The translations under genes and the position numbers were made by a program. A DNA stretch of 64,000 nucleotides from an uncultured Burkholderiales bacterium (lineage in GTDB: Bacteria > Pseudomonadota > Gammaproteobacteria > Burkholderiales > Burkholderiaceae_C). The notes beneath the pieces are model-generated. The model was given only the letters and a program-made list of their open reading frames with translations, was not told the origin of the DNA and did not search any database. The stretch is taken from positions 1-64,000 of the forward strand of contig CAITYM010000130.1 in assembly GCA_903896615.1 (NCBI GenBank), written 5' to 3'. Within the stretch, counting starts at the first letter, position 1; each line of letters begins with the position of its first letter. This document shows positions 49,554 through 60,346 of the stretch, piece by piece.

Positions 49554-51082
49554 TAACCCATCTCCTGTGCTTTGCGTAGCTTGATTTTTTTCTCAAGTTG
49601 GCGCTTGTTTTCTGCACGAAACTCAGGCCTATCTACAGGCTTTTCCATCCACACACCTGATGAATCTCCGTGACCAACTGCCCCAAAGAATGCTTTCATC
49701 TTATTGAAGCGACTTTGGTTACCTATAGCTGCATTTACAACTTGTACCAATGATCCTGCACCGGCGACCCCCATCAAAGGTCTGGCTGAAATCAGGTTCG
49801 TGAAATAAAGAGAGGGTATGCAGGCCTCTTTTGCGTATTGCACAACAGGTGTGGTCCCAATAGCCAAGTCTGGCTTGAAGGCCTGAACAGCATCTAAATC
49901 TTGTTCGAGTGAGGCCCTAAATTGGACTTGCACACCCTTTGACTTAAGCCACTCAGCGTCATGTGCGTTCCAAGGTGTTGAGGGACAGGCTGAGCCCACA
50001 TATCTTAAATCGGCACCACACTCAACCAAAAGCCTTGCAACGATAAGCTCAGAGCCCTCGTAGCCACTAAGAGTGATACGGCCATTTATTTTTTGCTCAG
50101 ACAAAACGTTCTTGATGATGGGTAAGCATTTATTTTTTGCTTCATCAATGAGGGCTTGGGAGACGCCTGAGCTGTGGCCAATGTTTTGCAGCCAATCATT
50201 AGTCCCCTCAACACCCACAGGTGCTGAACCAACGATGGGACGACCTGCTGCCTCAAACTCTCTGATACTGGCTGTATAAAAAGGATGAATAGCGGCAACC
50301 ACTGAACAGTCAAGGGCTGCGTACAACTCGCGCCACTCTCGCGTTGGAACACTGCATCCAACGGATAACCTCATGGGCTCGATCATCATCGCAATGCCCA
50401 TTGGATCTGCCGGGAACATTTCCCCTAGGAGAGTGATAGTTGGATTTTGTTGTCTGCCTTTTTTGGGCGCTTGAACCGGACCGCTCATGATCTCATGGCG
50501 CGCGTATTTGAGCATTGCGCCTGCGAGAACGTCTTTGGCTTCTGCGTGGGTTGGAACACCAAACCCTGGCACATCAATACCTATGATACGTACACCGTTG
50601 ATCTCTTTTGGAAGAAGTTGAAGCGGTACACCACTGGCTGTGGGAACACATAAATTAATGATCACAATGGCGTCATATTTCTCTGGATCTGCCTGGGCAT
50701 GTACAGAGTCACGAATATCTTCAAACAGTTTGCCTGTAACCAGGGTCTCAGAGTTAAAGGGTACATAACCCACGCTTCTTCTTGCACCGTAGAAATGGGA
50801 TGTAAAGGTAAGCCCATACACACAACAAGCTGAACCAGATAGGATGGTTGCAGTGCGACTCATTCTCAGGCCAACCCTTAATGAGCCAAACGCAGGACAC
50901 ATACTTTGCGGTTGATCGTGAGGACCCTTTGGATAATCCAATGCGTAGCGCTCTAAGATATCGCTTTTGCCTGCGGCTTGGGCCGCAGCAAGTAGTGTTT
51001 TCTCACCCGCGTGGCACGCTGCCCCCTCGGGCTGGTGGTCATCAACCTTTTGAATAGGAATGGTTTTGGCTGGGGTATTCAT
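49553..51082 (-). CDS. bchY: Chlorophyllide a reductase subunit Y
   Basis: This 509-aa subunit has the cluster cysteines in [45 protein letters not shown] and [14 protein letters not shown]. It pairs with BchZ. It lies 5 bases after bchX and overlaps bchZ by one base, so bchX, bchY and bchZ are tightly coupled. Confidence 0.97.
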   Translation of the reverse strand: MNTPAKTIPIQKVDDHQPEGAACHAGEKTLLAAAQAAGKSDILERYALDYPKGPHDQPQSMCPAFGSLRVGLRMSRTATILSGSACCVYGLTFTSHFYGARRSVGYVPFNSETLVTGKLFEDIRDSVHAQADPEKYDAIVIINLCVPTASGVPLQLLPKEINGVRIIGIDVPGFGVPTHAEAKDVLAGAMLKYARHEIMSGPVQAPKKGRQQNPTITLLGEMFPADPMGIAMMIEPMRLSVGCSVPTREWRELYAALDCSVVAAIHPFYTASIREFEAAGRPIVGSAPVGVEGTNDWLQNIGHSSGVSQALIDEAKNKCLPIIKNVLSEQKINGRITLSGYEGSELIVARLLVECGADLRYVGSACPSTPWNAHDAEWLKSKGVQVQFRASLEQDLDAVQAFKPDLAIGTTPVVQYAKEACIPSLYFTNLISARPLMGVAGAGSLVQVVNAAIGNQSRFNKMKAFFGAVGHGDSSGVWMEKPVDRPEFRAENKRQLEKKIKLRKAQEMG

Positions 51083-51087
51083 ACGAA

Positions 51088-52092
51088 TTAGACTTCGTCG
51101 TAAATAACTTCAAACGTTGGCTTTGTTGATATGGTCGCACCTCTCATATCAAACTCCGTAGCGGGCTCAAGAACTACATTTCGTCCAACAGTGTCCGCAC
51201 TAAAAAGACCGAGTAGTTCGTCTTGTGTCAGTGGCTTAGGACGCTGGGGCGGGGCTTCGCCGACATTTTTGGCCAAGCTCTCAAATAGCGGCCCCCATTG
51301 ACCACCAGGTCTGCCGATGATCTCGTAACTTGCGCTTTTTCTGCGAATGTCCTCGTGTGCTGGGATTGCAGCTAATACGGGCACTCCGGCTAGCTCTGCA
51401 AATTTTGCCGCCTCTCCTGTACCGTCATCTTTATTGATAACCATTCCAGCAACACCTACGTTGCCACCTAATTTGCGGAAATACTCCACTGCTGAGCAAA
51501 CATTATTGGCAACATAGAGTGACTGAAGATCGTTTGATCCAACCACAATTACTTTTTGACACATATCGCGAGCGATTGGCAGCCCAAAACCGCCACAAAC
51601 AACGTCCCCTAGGAAGTCCAGTAAAACGTAGTCAAAACCCCACTCGTGAAACCCAAGTTTCTCAAGCGTCTCGAACCCGTGAATAATGCCCCTGCCTCCA
51701 CAACCGCGTCCCACCTCGGGTCCACCGAGCTCCATCGCGTATACGCCGTCTCGTTTAAAGCAAACGTCACCAATGCTTACCGCTTCACCGGCTAATTTTT
51801 TCTTTGACGATGTCTCGATGATGGTGGGACAAGCTTTACCCCCAAATAGCAAACTCGTTGTGTCACTTTTTGGGTCGCACCCGATCAGTAGCACTTTTTT
51901 CCCTTGCTGTGCCATCATGTAACTTAGATTGGCTAGCGTGAAACTCTTGCCAATACCTCCTTTACCGTAAATAGCAATAATTTGAGTTTCTTTGGTCACC
52001 TCACCTGTGTGAACTTTCTCAGGCTCATGGCTTGCTTCGTCTCTTAGACGCTTGGTGAATTGAATCGTTTTTTCAGCAGAATTAGTTGACAT
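51088..52092 (-). CDS. bchX: Chlorophyllide a reductase iron protein X
   Basis: The ORF track starts at 52137 inside bchC; ATG 52092 has GGAG upstream and overlaps the bchC stop (TGATG), giving 334 aa. It is a NifH/BchL-like ATPase: P-loop [16 protein letters not shown], cluster cysteines in GGPEVGRGCGGRG and [15 protein letters not shown]. It delivers electrons to BchYZ. Confidence 0.97.
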   Translation of the reverse strand: MSTNSAEKTIQFTKRLRDEASHEPEKVHTGEVTKETQIIAIYGKGGIGKSFTLANLSYMMAQQGKKVLLIGCDPKSDTTSLLFGGKACPTIIETSSKKKLAGEAVSIGDVCFKRDGVYAMELGGPEVGRGCGGRGIIHGFETLEKLGFHEWGFDYVLLDFLGDVVCGGFGLPIARDMCQKVIVVGSNDLQSLYVANNVCSAVEYFRKLGGNVGVAGMVINKDDGTGEAAKFAELAGVPVLAAIPAHEDIRRKSASYEIIGRPGGQWGPLFESLAKNVGEAPPQRPKPLTQDELLGLFSADTVGRNVVLEPATEFDMRGATISTKPTFEVIYDEV

Positions 52093-53039
52093 CAATTTCT
52101 CCAGTCCAGGATCATTTTCAAACAATGGGGATCGCAAAATGCGGCTTCATAAGCATCCTGCGCTTGAGCAGGATTGCTCGTATTAGTGATCAATCCGTCT
52201 AGCGAGAGTCTTCCGTTGCTGAGGAGCATGGAGACGGCCGATAAATCACAACGCTTCCACTGCGCGGCAACACGAATTTGGGGCTCTTTCATAAATGCCG
52301 CAGCAAAGTTAAAGGAGACATCTTGTGTGTAAAAACCGGCCAGTACAACTTCACCACCTGGGGCCAAATGTGCAATCAACTTATTAAGTAACGAAGCGTC
52401 CCCACTGACGTCGTAGATGGCCTTGTAATCTTTTTTGGTGTCTTCCCTAGGATCAATGACTTGGTAGCCCTGTGCACCGCTCATGCGCGCTGCATTGATC
52501 TCCCAAACTACGGGAGGTGGCATACCAGCTGCGACGGTCATTCTGGCGAGCAAGCGCCCCATGATTCCGTGTCCAATAATCAAATCCGGGGGTTCAGCAG
52601 TGTTGATGGCTCCACCCTTTGAAACACTGTGATAGGCAGTTGCGGCCAAAGCGAGAAGAGTTGCGTTGAGCGCATTTTTTTCCTCAACTGCAATTGCCCT
52701 ATCCGCAGGCACTACCAATTTAGATCCTGATCCACCAAATAAATTGCGCACATTCTTAAATGAATAGGCACCGGGGACGAATACGAAATCTCCGGTTTTG
52801 AAGTCTAAATTTGAATGATTCTTTTTAACTTGTCCCACTGCTTCGTAGCCTGGGACAAGGGGATAACCCATACCGGGGAAATTGGGCATAGAGCCCTCCC
52901 ACAGCAAGCGCTCTGTACCGGTGCTGATGCCTGTATAAGCAACTTCGATCTCCAGATCCCCCTCAACCATCTCGTTGACTTCTAATTTTGTCAACTTGAT
53001 ATTTTTGGGACCTTCAAAGAGTATGGCCTGAGCTTCCAT
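52092..53039 (-). CDS. bchC: 3-hydroxyethyl bacteriochlorophyllide a dehydrogenase
   Basis: This 315-aa medium-chain dehydrogenase-like protein oxidises the 3-hydroxyethyl group to the acetyl group of bacteriochlorophyll a. Motifs are GISTGTERLLWEGSMPNFPGMGYPLVPGYEAVG and PDLIIGHGIMGRLLARMTVAAG (cofactor site). It is the first gene of bchCXYZ-puf, behind an intergenic region with two PpsR-type sites. Confidence 0.96.
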   Translation of the reverse strand: MEAQAILFEGPKNIKLTKLEVNEMVEGDLEIEVAYTGISTGTERLLWEGSMPNFPGMGYPLVPGYEAVGQVKKNHSNLDFKTGDFVFVPGAYSFKNVRNLFGGSGSKLVVPADRAIAVEEKNALNATLLALAATAYHSVSKGGAINTAEPPDLIIGHGIMGRLLARMTVAAGMPPPVVWEINAARMSGAQGYQVIDPREDTKKDYKAIYDVSGDASLLNKLIAHLAPGGEVVLAGFYTQDVSFNFAAAFMKEPQIRVAAQWKRCDLSAVSMLLSNGRLSLDGLITNTSNPAQAQDAYEAAFCDPHCLKMILDWRN

Positions 53040-53048
53040 TTGGGTACT

Positions 53049-53092
53049 TGTATATTTTTATTTACAATTTAATAAGTCAATCTTAGTTGACA
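53049..53092. promoter_or_regulatory. Tandem PpsR/CrtJ-type operators upstream of bchC
   Basis: A perfect TGT-N12-ACA at 53049-53066 and aGT-N12-ACA (AGTCAATCTTAGTTGACA) at 53075-53092 are separated by 8 bp, in the 81-base gap between crtF and bchC. This indicates an internal promoter for bchCXYZ-puf in addition to read-through from crtEF. Confidence 0.8.
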
Positions 53093-53120
53093 CTTTTGAG
53101 AAAAAAAATAAGTAGAAACA

Positions 53121-54395
53121 CTAATACTTCTTAGCAATTAATACTTTTGAATGCATAGACATCGGATTCGAGAGGACTTCAATTTGAATAAATCCGGCTT
53201 CTAACATCATCTGCGTGAGTTGCTCAGGGGTGCGGAGCCTGCCCTCACCCATTGCCAACAAGTAAAAATGAAAGTAAGGATCGTGCTTTGCGCCTTTTGC
53301 ACTCGCCATGGGCTCGGCCAACAAGAGGGTTCCCTTGGGTGGCAATGCATGGTGAATTTTTTTCAAAAGCATCTGCACAACCTCATCGCTGTGATCGTGA
53401 GCGACTCGGACTAATGTGACCAAGTCAACTGTGCTTGGCAAGGGATCTAATTTAAAACTGCCTGCAACTAAATTAATTCTTTTATAAAAGGGCTGATCCA
53501 ACAAATTTTGTCGTGTGAGCGCGATGACTTCTGGCAAATCCATTGCCGCGAATTCGAGCTCAGGGTACATCTGGGCAACTGTAGAGACAAATCTTCCTTT
53601 GCCGCACCCAATATCTAACATTTTGGTGTGCTTAGAGAAATCATAAACGGATGTGATCTCATCTATGACAAAGTTCTGGGAGTTAGACATTAAATCGCTG
53701 TACTTAGCGAATTGTTTTTCTTTTTCCGACTCGACTGCGTTTTGAGCGTCAACGACTGCACCTGAATTTATATCCCCGTCCATAGCGTACTTTGCATAAG
53801 GCCAGTACTCATTCATCTGAGAGGCTTTGCCCGATTGAAGCAACTTGGCTGTATCTAGCATGTCTGCATAAAGCACGGCATTGTGCTCTACCATCGCACT
53901 GATGCCGGGGTAACTGATAACGGGTAAACCAAGTGGTCCAATACCAAATCTGTTACGGGAACGACTCTCTATGAGGCCAAGCGAGAGTGCGGACAAAATC
54001 AACCGATCCAGGTTATCTTTTGGCAATTGGATATGCTGGATGAGTTCCTCGTAGTTGCAAGGATTTTCATAAAGGCGCTCCAAAATTCCGTAACGCACAC
54101 AAGTTAAAAGTACTTGAAAATTAACGAATCCGGTCATTAAATCAAAAACCTGTTGCGTTCTGTATTTAGCAAACCAACGGGTAAAGATATTGTTTACTGA
54201 GAAACGATAAAAAACAGGAGACGCCATTAACCTATCGACGGATTTCCTAAATCGCTCTGAATAGGAATCCAATGCAACTTGAGCGCTTGTGTCCCGTGCA
54301 TTAGCGCGCCCTACATTAGTGCGCCCTGCGCTAATCGGGGCAGAGGAGGCCAAAGCCATCTCTTGTTCTGCGCCTTGAGGAACGTTTATCCTCAT
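53121..54395 (-). CDS. crtF: Hydroxyneurosporene O-methyltransferase
   Basis: This 424-aa SAM-dependent methyltransferase methylates the 1-hydroxy group of hydroxylated acyclic carotenoids. The helical dimerisation region occupies the first half and the SAM site is KMLDIGCGKGRFVSTVAQMYPELEFAAMDLPE. VRVAHDHSDEVVQMLLKKI is also typical. It overlaps the crtE stop by 4 bases. Confidence 0.95.
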   Translation of the reverse strand: MRINVPQGAEQEMALASSAPISAGRTNVGRANARDTSAQVALDSYSERFRKSVDRLMASPVFYRFSVNNIFTRWFAKYRTQQVFDLMTGFVNFQVLLTCVRYGILERLYENPCNYEELIQHIQLPKDNLDRLILSALSLGLIESRSRNRFGIGPLGLPVISYPGISAMVEHNAVLYADMLDTAKLLQSGKASQMNEYWPYAKYAMDGDINSGAVVDAQNAVESEKEKQFAKYSDLMSNSQNFVIDEITSVYDFSKHTKMLDIGCGKGRFVSTVAQMYPELEFAAMDLPEVIALTRQNLLDQPFYKRINLVAGSFKLDPLPSTVDLVTLVRVAHDHSDEVVQMLLKKIHHALPPKGTLLLAEPMASAKGAKHDPYFHFYLLAMGEGRLRTPEQLTQMMLEAGFIQIEVLSNPMSMHSKVLIAKKY

Positions 54396-55321
54396 ACAAC
54401 TGTTTCAGCTTTAGAGCTTTGCATTTTGGCCAATTTGACATACTTTTGATATTCTTTTTGCGGCACCAACCGCTCCGACTCTTTATAGATCATTGCGCGC
54501 AAAAGATCCCTTCCATCGCAGTAGGGGACTCCATTGGCAGCGTTTTCAATCAAACGTTTAAACTCTAAATTAGCACCCTCCAATCCCAGTGCCTGGGCAG
54601 CGCTTGGGCGTCCATGCTCAACATCTTGACCAACAGGTTTGCCAATCATGGAGAAGTGACCGACCACATCTCGAATGTCATCTGCGATTTGGTATGCATC
54701 CCCAAGACTCTCACCCACCTCTCGCCACGGCTCGGGGTTGGCACCCGCAGCGATAGCCCCCATAAAAACAGCTGCCGTGAACAATGATCCAGTCTTAGAT
54801 CTTTGGTACTTCCATAAATCCACCTTGCTCTCGCACTCCCAGGCTTGGCCAGCGACGATACCGTGGGGTACGCCGACACCTTGGCTGAGCACACTCATCA
54901 TTTTTAATACCCGGTTCGACTGCTCAGGGCTTAAGAGCATTTTTTCGCTTTGACTGAGTAACACTTGATAGGCCATCACAATCAAAGCGTCACCCGTCAA
55001 CAAGGCGACGGGCTCGGAGAAGGCTGCGTGAACGCTTTTCTTTCCCCGCCTTGTTTGCGCATTGTCAAAACAAGGCATATCATCATGTACCAGAGAAGCG
55101 CTGTGCATCAGCTCCAACGCGACTGCTCCTGCATCGGTCAACTCCGGTGAGTCATCCCCACTAACCATCGCAACAGCCATATATAACTGAGGTCTTATCC
55201 TGGCGCCGCCCGGAAATAATGCATGCTCCATTGCGCCGCGTAGGGTTGGAGGGGTGCTTGGGCTGACCAGATCGCGGAAGTAACGCTCCATCGCGGACTG
55301 AATTCTTTGTTCAATATTCAT
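54392..55321 (-). CDS. crtE: Geranylgeranyl diphosphate synthase
   Basis: The ORF track start (55384) lies within a PpsR-type site; ATG 55321, preceded by AAAGGGAGGGAAT, is the better start and gives 309 aa. The first Asp-rich motif is HDDMPCFDNAQTRRG and the second is IADDIRDVVG. It makes GGPP for carotenoids and the bacteriochlorophyll tail. It heads the minus-strand crtE-crtF-bchCXYZ-puf superoperon. Confidence 0.96.
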   Translation of the reverse strand: MNIEQRIQSAMERYFRDLVSPSTPPTLRGAMEHALFPGGARIRPQLYMAVAMVSGDDSPELTDAGAVALELMHSASLVHDDMPCFDNAQTRRGKKSVHAAFSEPVALLTGDALIVMAYQVLLSQSEKMLLSPEQSNRVLKMMSVLSQGVGVPHGIVAGQAWECESKVDLWKYQRSKTGSLFTAAVFMGAIAAGANPEPWREVGESLGDAYQIADDIRDVVGHFSMIGKPVGQDVEHGRPSAAQALGLEGANLEFKRLIENAANGVPYCDGRDLLRAMIYKESERLVPQKEYQKYVKLAKMQSSKAETVV

Positions 55322-55365
55322 ATTCCCTCCCTTTTTGATCCGAAAACGACATTCTGCAGGCTCGG

Positions 55366-55409
55366 TGTAAATACTTGTTGACAATATTTTATGTCAATGT
55401 AGCATTACA
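55366..55409. promoter_or_regulatory. Tandem perfect PpsR/CrtJ-type operators between crtE and hemA
   Basis: Two perfect sites, TGTAAATACTTGTTGACA (55366-55383) and TGTCAATGTAGCATTACA (55392-55409), are separated by 8 bp. They sit 45 bases upstream of the revised crtE start and about 190 bases upstream of hemA, in a divergent promoter region. This is the best match to the consensus geometry in the window. Confidence 0.85.
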
Positions 55410-55601
55410 ATCTAATTTGTCAAGTAAATTAATTTACAAAATGCTCGGAACAAACCCTCGCCCCCACTGCCGTCAAGGTAAAAGCACTCTAAAGACCACA
55501 GCTTGGTTAGTATGCCTAGCTGAATTGGACTTTTGCGCCAATGACGCCCATAACGCCAGTTACCCTCAAACCCAGTTCAACCCTGCCCAGAAAAGCAAAG
55601 T

Positions 55602-56879
55602 ATGAGCATCTTAACTTTGGGGCTGAATCACCAAACAGCTCCCCTTCAAATCAGAGAGCAATTTGCTTGGGCTTCAAATCAAATTCAAGTCCACTTGAAT
55701 GACTTTAGAAATAAATTCGGCAATAACGCTGAAGCCGCAGTGCTCTCGACTTGCAACAGAACTGAGATTTACTGCGCCATCAATCCCAAACTCATTGGAC
55801 AAACTCAGCAATGGTTTGCAAACCTAGGTGGAGCGAGCACAAACATATTAGAGGACCACGGCTATACGCTAGAGCACGATAACGCTGCCCGCCATGCCTT
55901 TCGTGTAGCAAGTGGTTTGGACTCCATGGTTTTGGGTGAGCCACAAATTTTGGGGCAACTCAAGGAAGCAGTTCAAACCTCTAGAGAAGCTGGATCTCTG
56001 GGGTCGACCTTAAACCAACTCTTTGAGAGAAGCTTCTCGATTGCTAAGAAAGTAAGAAGTACAACCGAGATTGGTAGCCACTCTATCAGCATGGCCGCGG
56101 CCGCTGTTCGTTTGGCGAGTCAACTTTTCGAGGACATCGAGCAGACCACAATTCTCTTTGTCGGTGCAGGCGAGATGATTGAGTTGTGTCTGGCTCATTT
56201 TGCGGCTAAAAACCCAAAAACCATGTGTATTGCCAATCGCAACCTGCACAATGGACAAGAATTGGCACAGAAGTTTGGCGCTGAGGCTTTTGCTTTGAGC
56301 GAAATACCGCAGAGATTTCATGAATTCGATGTGGTCATAAGTTGCACTGCCAGTACCCTTCCCCTAATTGGGCTAGGAGCGGTGGAGAGTGCACTCAAGA
56401 AACGAAGAAACAGCCCAATGTTCATGCTTGATTTAGCAGTCCCACGAGATATAGAGCCGCAGGTCGAAGCGCTAGAGAACGTTTATCTCTATACCGTTGA
56501 CCATCTTGCCAATATTGTGCAAACAGGAAAAGAAAATAGAAAAGCAGCTGTCTCAAAAGCAGAGGTGATCATTGATGAGGGTGTTGACGGTTTTTTGAAT
56601 TGGCTAAACTCAAGAGACGATGTACCCCTTATTCAAAGACTTCAGCAAAAAACAAACGAGTGGCGTGAATTAGAAATCTCCAAAGCCAAAAAAATGTTAG
56701 CCAAAGGGGACGATATCAACCAAGTGTTGGAGATCCTCAGCAAAGGCCTTACTCAAAAACTCATACACGGGGCCATAGCGGATCTGCACTCCAAAGACAA
56801 CGATACAAAAGACAAAGCTCAATACGCTATTGAGCACTTTTTCTTAGAAGGCTGTAAGCGTCATCTGATTGAGAAATAA
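55602..56879 (+). CDS. hemA: Glutamyl-tRNA reductase
   Basis: This 425-aa enzyme reduces glutamyl-tRNA to glutamate-1-semialdehyde, the first step of the C5 tetrapyrrole pathway. The active-site Cys lies in AAVLSTCNRTEIYC (about residue 50), the NADPH domain in ILFVGAGEMIELCLAHF, and the dimerisation helix is C-terminal. Length is normal. It is divergent from crtE across tandem PpsR-type sites, so tetrapyrrole entry is likely coregulated with pigment genes. Confidence 0.97.
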   Translation: MSILTLGLNHQTAPLQIREQFAWASNQIQVHLNDFRNKFGNNAEAAVLSTCNRTEIYCAINPKLIGQTQQWFANLGGASTNILEDHGYTLEHDNAARHAFRVASGLDSMVLGEPQILGQLKEAVQTSREAGSLGSTLNQLFERSFSIAKKVRSTTEIGSHSISMAAAAVRLASQLFEDIEQTTILFVGAGEMIELCLAHFAAKNPKTMCIANRNLHNGQELAQKFGAEAFALSEIPQRFHEFDVVISCTASTLPLIGLGAVESALKKRRNSPMFMLDLAVPRDIEPQVEALENVYLYTVDHLANIVQTGKENRKAAVSKAEVIIDEGVDGFLNWLNSRDDVPLIQRLQQKTNEWRELEISKAKKMLAKGDDINQVLEILSKGLTQKLIHGAIADLHSKDNDTKDKAQYAIEHFFLEGCKRHLIEK

Positions 56880-56938
56880 ATTACCAGCGTAGCAACAATA
56901 CACTTAAGGGGTTGTTAAAACGTATTGCTCCGCTTGAT

Positions 56939-58063
56939 TTAAGTACGTGCAACACTCCTGCGTTGTTGGCCAGAGTACTCGTGCACAGCATCGACCAAAG
57001 CGGACACATGTTCGGGCGGTGTGTATTGACTTATGCCGTGCCCTAAATTAAAAATGTGTGTAGGTCCGTTTGTTTTGTAGTCCGTATGCGGAGCACCAAA
57101 ACTATCTAAAGCTTGGTGAACCTGCGTGATAATTTTATAGGGCGGACTAAACAGCACATTAGGGTCAATGTTGCCTTGCAAAGCTTTACCCTTTGTACCT
57201 ACACCCACACCCCCACCAACCATTTGCTTTGCTAGACCCAAATTCATAGTCCAGTCCAATCCCAAAACTTCGCAGTCGAGTTCACCCATTTGTTGCAACC
57301 ACAACCCCCCACCTTTGGTGAACACAATGCGGGGGATAACGGCTCCCTCAAAGCTCCTCTGTATTTGAGCAAGAACTCTAGCGGTATAAGCCAAACTGAA
57401 CTCTTGGAAGGCCCCATCAGCCAATACCCCGCCCCAGCTATCAAATATCATAACGGCCTGCGCGCCCGCTTGGATTTGAGCATTCAGATACTGAGCCACT
57501 GCGTCTGCGTTGACGGCCAAGATCTTGTGCATCAGATCTGGCCTGCTGTACATGAGTGTTTTAACATGGCGGTAATCATCAGAGCCCGCACCCTCGACCA
57601 TATAACAAGCAAGTGTCCAAGGGCTTCCCGAAAATCCGATCAAAGGCACTCGAGCGTTAAGGGCCCGGCGAATTGATGTGACCGCATCAAACACATAGCG
57701 AAGTTTATCCATATCTGGAACTTCTAACTGCGCAACAGATGCCTCATCCCTAACGGACTTAGCAAACTTGGGTCCCTCCCCTTGGGTGAAGGTAAGCCCA
57801 AGCCCCATAGCATCTGGAACAGTCAAAATATCCGAAAACAATATCGCCGCGTCTAATTTATAACGCTCCAAAGGTTGAAGCGTAACCTCGGTTGCAAAGT
57901 CCACATTAGTGGCTAGACCCATGAAACTTCCAGCCTTCGCACGGGTCGCGCAGTACTCAGGCAAATACCGTCCTGCTTGGCGCATCAGCCATACCGGTGT
58001 GTAATCGGTTGATTGGCGCAAACACGCACGTAGAAAAGTATCGTTTTGGATTGAAGCTGTCAT
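56939..58063 (-). CDS. hemE: Uroporphyrinogen decarboxylase
   Basis: This 374-aa enzyme converts uroporphyrinogen III to coproporphyrinogen III. The signature [16 protein letters not shown] is near the N-terminus, followed by [19 protein letters not shown] and [16 protein letters not shown]. The gene is convergent with hemA and divergent from dxs, sharing a promoter region with PpsR-type sites. Confidence 0.97.
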   Translation of the reverse strand: MTASIQNDTFLRACLRQSTDYTPVWLMRQAGRYLPEYCATRAKAGSFMGLATNVDFATEVTLQPLERYKLDAAILFSDILTVPDAMGLGLTFTQGEGPKFAKSVRDEASVAQLEVPDMDKLRYVFDAVTSIRRALNARVPLIGFSGSPWTLACYMVEGAGSDDYRHVKTLMYSRPDLMHKILAVNADAVAQYLNAQIQAGAQAVMIFDSWGGVLADGAFQEFSLAYTARVLAQIQRSFEGAVIPRIVFTKGGGLWLQQMGELDCEVLGLDWTMNLGLAKQMVGGGVGVGTKGKALQGNIDPNVLFSPPYKIITQVHQALDSFGAPHTDYKTNGPTHIFNLGHGISQYTPPEHVSALVDAVHEYSGQQRRSVART

Positions 58064-58121
58064 TTAGTGTCTCTCTTCAAACCCTTTGAGCGCGGGTTAT
58101 TTAATAATTTGGGAACATCAA

Positions 58122-58164
58122 TGTCATATATTTTAGACAAAATAAGTGTCTCACCCAGTTGACT
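58122..58164. promoter_or_regulatory. Tandem PpsR/CrtJ-type operators between hemE and dxs
   Basis: A perfect TGT-N12-ACA (TGTCATATATTTTAGACA) at 58122-58139 is followed after 7 bp by TGT-N12-ACt at 58147-58164. The GTG start of the dxs ORF in the track (58146) lies within this element, which supports the downstream ATG at 58218. Confidence 0.75.
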
Positions 58165-58217
58165 ATTTAAAAAAAACCGATAAATTATCAAGTCAGTGTA
58201 AAAAGGAAAGGCTTCTC

Positions 58218-60104
58218 ATGGATGGGAGTTTGTTGCAGTGGTTAAAGGCGCCCGCTTTGCTGAGAAAACTGGGGAGAGATCAACTAGAACGGGTTGCCGA
58301 AGAACTTCGCGCAGATCTAATTAGGTTTGTATCCCAAACTGGTGGGCACTTTAGCTCAAACCTAGGCACTGTTGAGTTAACAGTCGCATTGCACTACGTT
58401 TTCAATACCCCAGACGATCGGTTAGTCTGGGACGTGGGTCATCAAACGTATGCTCACAAAATGCTCACCGGTCGGTTTGATCAAATGAGCACACTTAGAC
58501 AAAAATCAGGGTTAAGTGGTTTCCCCAAAAGAGATGAAAGCGTTTACGACTCGTTTGGAACAGCTCACTCCTCTACCAGCATTTCTGCTGCACTTGGGAT
58601 GGCATTGGGTGCTAAACAAATGGGATCACAGCGCAGATGCGTCGCCATTATTGGTGACGGTGCTTTGACTGCAGGAATGGCTTATGAGGCCTTAAATAAT
58701 GCAGGCGCAAGTGATTGCAATTTGTTGGTCATACTCAACGATAACGACATGTCTATCAGTCCACCTGTTGGGGCTTTGAACAATTATTTAAAGCAATTAA
58801 TGGGAGGTCGTTTTTACGCAAATGCAAAAGAGCTGGGAAAAAACATTTTAAAAAATGCCCCGCCACTTTTTGCGTTGGCCAAACACTTAGAGCAACAAAC
58901 ACAGGAACTCATTAATCACAATACCATTTTCGAGAAAATGGGATTCGAATATACAGGCCCAATTGATGGCCATGACCTTGCCGCGCTGATCGATACACTA
59001 GGTGATGTGAAAGAAAGAAAAGGTCCTCAGTTCATGCACGTCGTCACTAAAAAGGGGAAGGGTTATCTCAAAGCCGAAATTGATCCTATCGCCTATCACG
59101 GGCCAAGTAAATTTGACCCCTTAATAGGAGTGCTTCCCGCTAAGCCGTCTAAACCAACCTACACCCAAATATTTGGAAAATGGCTTTGCGATATGGCCTC
59201 TCATGACCCGCGCCTGGTTGCGATAACGCCTGCCATGCGCGAGGGTTCGGGGTTGGTTCAATACAGCCAAATTTTTCCAGATCGCTACTTTGATGTTGGA
59301 ATCGCTGAACAGCACGCCGTCACATTTGCAGCTGGCTTAGCATGTGAGGGACTAAAACCTGTGGTTGCCATCTACTCAACTTTTTTGCAAAGAGGGTACG
59401 ACCAATTAATCCACGACGTGGCCCTTCAAAATTTACCTGTCTTGTTTGCCCTAGACCGAGCAGGGATCGTTGGACCAGATGGCCCAACCCACGCAGGACT
59501 CTACGATATCGCATTTACCAGGTGCATCCCGAATATGAGCATCATTTGCCCATCCGATGAGTCTGAGTGCAGAAGGTTGCTAAGTAGCGGCTATTTACAC
59601 AACGGTCCCGTTACAGTTCGCTACCCTCGAGGTTCAGGGATTGAGGCAGTGGTTGAGGATACTTTGGATCCCCTCCCGTGGGGCAAAGCAGCCTTGAGAC
59701 AATCGGGCAGTGAGTTGGCATTACTGGCCTTTGGTCAGTTACTTCAACCTGCCCTGATAATTGGTAAAAAACTCGGATTAACGGTTGTAGATATGCGCTG
59801 GGCCAAGCCGCTGGACCTGCAGATGATCAGCGAGTTGGCAAAAACACATAAGGGATTTGTCACCCTTGAGGACGGGAGTAAAGCGGGCGGCGCAGGATCA
59901 GCAGTCTTAGAGGCCTGTCAACAAATGAATCTCAAGCTTGATACGCTGATACTTGGATTTGGGGATGAATTCACTGAGCACGGGGATCACGCAGAGCTCC
60001 TAAATTACTATCAGCTCGATGCTGAGGGAATTGAAGCTAAGATTACGCTTCGATGGCCTGAGTTATTGGCTAAGGGTCCCTTGAAAAACCGTCTGGCCGC
60101 GTAA
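58218..60104 (+). CDS. dxs: 1-deoxy-D-xylulose-5-phosphate synthase
   Basis: The ORF track starts at GTG 58146 without a ribosome binding site; ATG 58218 follows AAAGGAAAGGCTTCTC and gives 628 aa, the usual DXS length. The thiamine diphosphate motif is [20 protein letters not shown], with [31 protein letters not shown] and [16 protein letters not shown] also typical. It catalyses the first MEP-pathway step. Presence in the PGC under PpsR-type sites suggests pigment-dedicated isoprenoid supply. Confidence 0.96.
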   Translation: MDGSLLQWLKAPALLRKLGRDQLERVAEELRADLIRFVSQTGGHFSSNLGTVELTVALHYVFNTPDDRLVWDVGHQTYAHKMLTGRFDQMSTLRQKSGLSGFPKRDESVYDSFGTAHSSTSISAALGMALGAKQMGSQRRCVAIIGDGALTAGMAYEALNNAGASDCNLLVILNDNDMSISPPVGALNNYLKQLMGGRFYANAKELGKNILKNAPPLFALAKHLEQQTQELINHNTIFEKMGFEYTGPIDGHDLAALIDTLGDVKERKGPQFMHVVTKKGKGYLKAEIDPIAYHGPSKFDPLIGVLPAKPSKPTYTQIFGKWLCDMASHDPRLVAITPAMREGSGLVQYSQIFPDRYFDVGIAEQHAVTFAAGLACEGLKPVVAIYSTFLQRGYDQLIHDVALQNLPVLFALDRAGIVGPDGPTHAGLYDIAFTRCIPNMSIICPSDESECRRLLSSGYLHNGPVTVRYPRGSGIEAVVEDTLDPLPWGKAALRQSGSELALLAFGQLLQPALIIGKKLGLTVVDMRWAKPLDLQMISELAKTHKGFVTLEDGSKAGGAGSAVLEACQQMNLKLDTLILGFGDEFTEHGDHAELLNYYQLDAEGIEAKITLRWPELLAKGPLKNRLAA

Positions 60105-60163
60105 ACCTAACTCATTTCTTTAAACTAAACTATTTAATTCAATTTTTTCTGAAGGAGAAAAAA

Positions 60164-60346
60164 ATGCACAGCACTAAAACTTTTGGCTTGATTATTATTT
60201 TCCTAATCAACACCTTTATCTTTCATTTTATTTTTCAATCCAAGGGCGGCGCCTCCTCTGCCGCAGTTTGGTTGCTCTCCTTGGCGTTTGGAGCTATTGC
60301 TGCTGCTATCCTACACATGACCACCAAAGAACACCACCAAGATTGA
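60164..60346 (+). CDS. Small membrane protein between dxs and hemF
   Basis: This 60-aa ORF, MHSTKTFGLIIIFLINTFIF..., has two hydrophobic segments (about residues 7-25 and 32-52) and a His-rich end (TTKEHHQD). The ribosome binding site GAAGGAGAAAAAAATG is strong and nearly identical to that of the 37-aa ORF at 7125. No family is recognised. Its position 59 bases after dxs suggests cotranscription. Confidence 0.65.
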   Translation: MHSTKTFGLIIIFLINTFIFHFIFQSKGGASSAAVWLLSLAFGAIAAAILHMTTKEHHQD

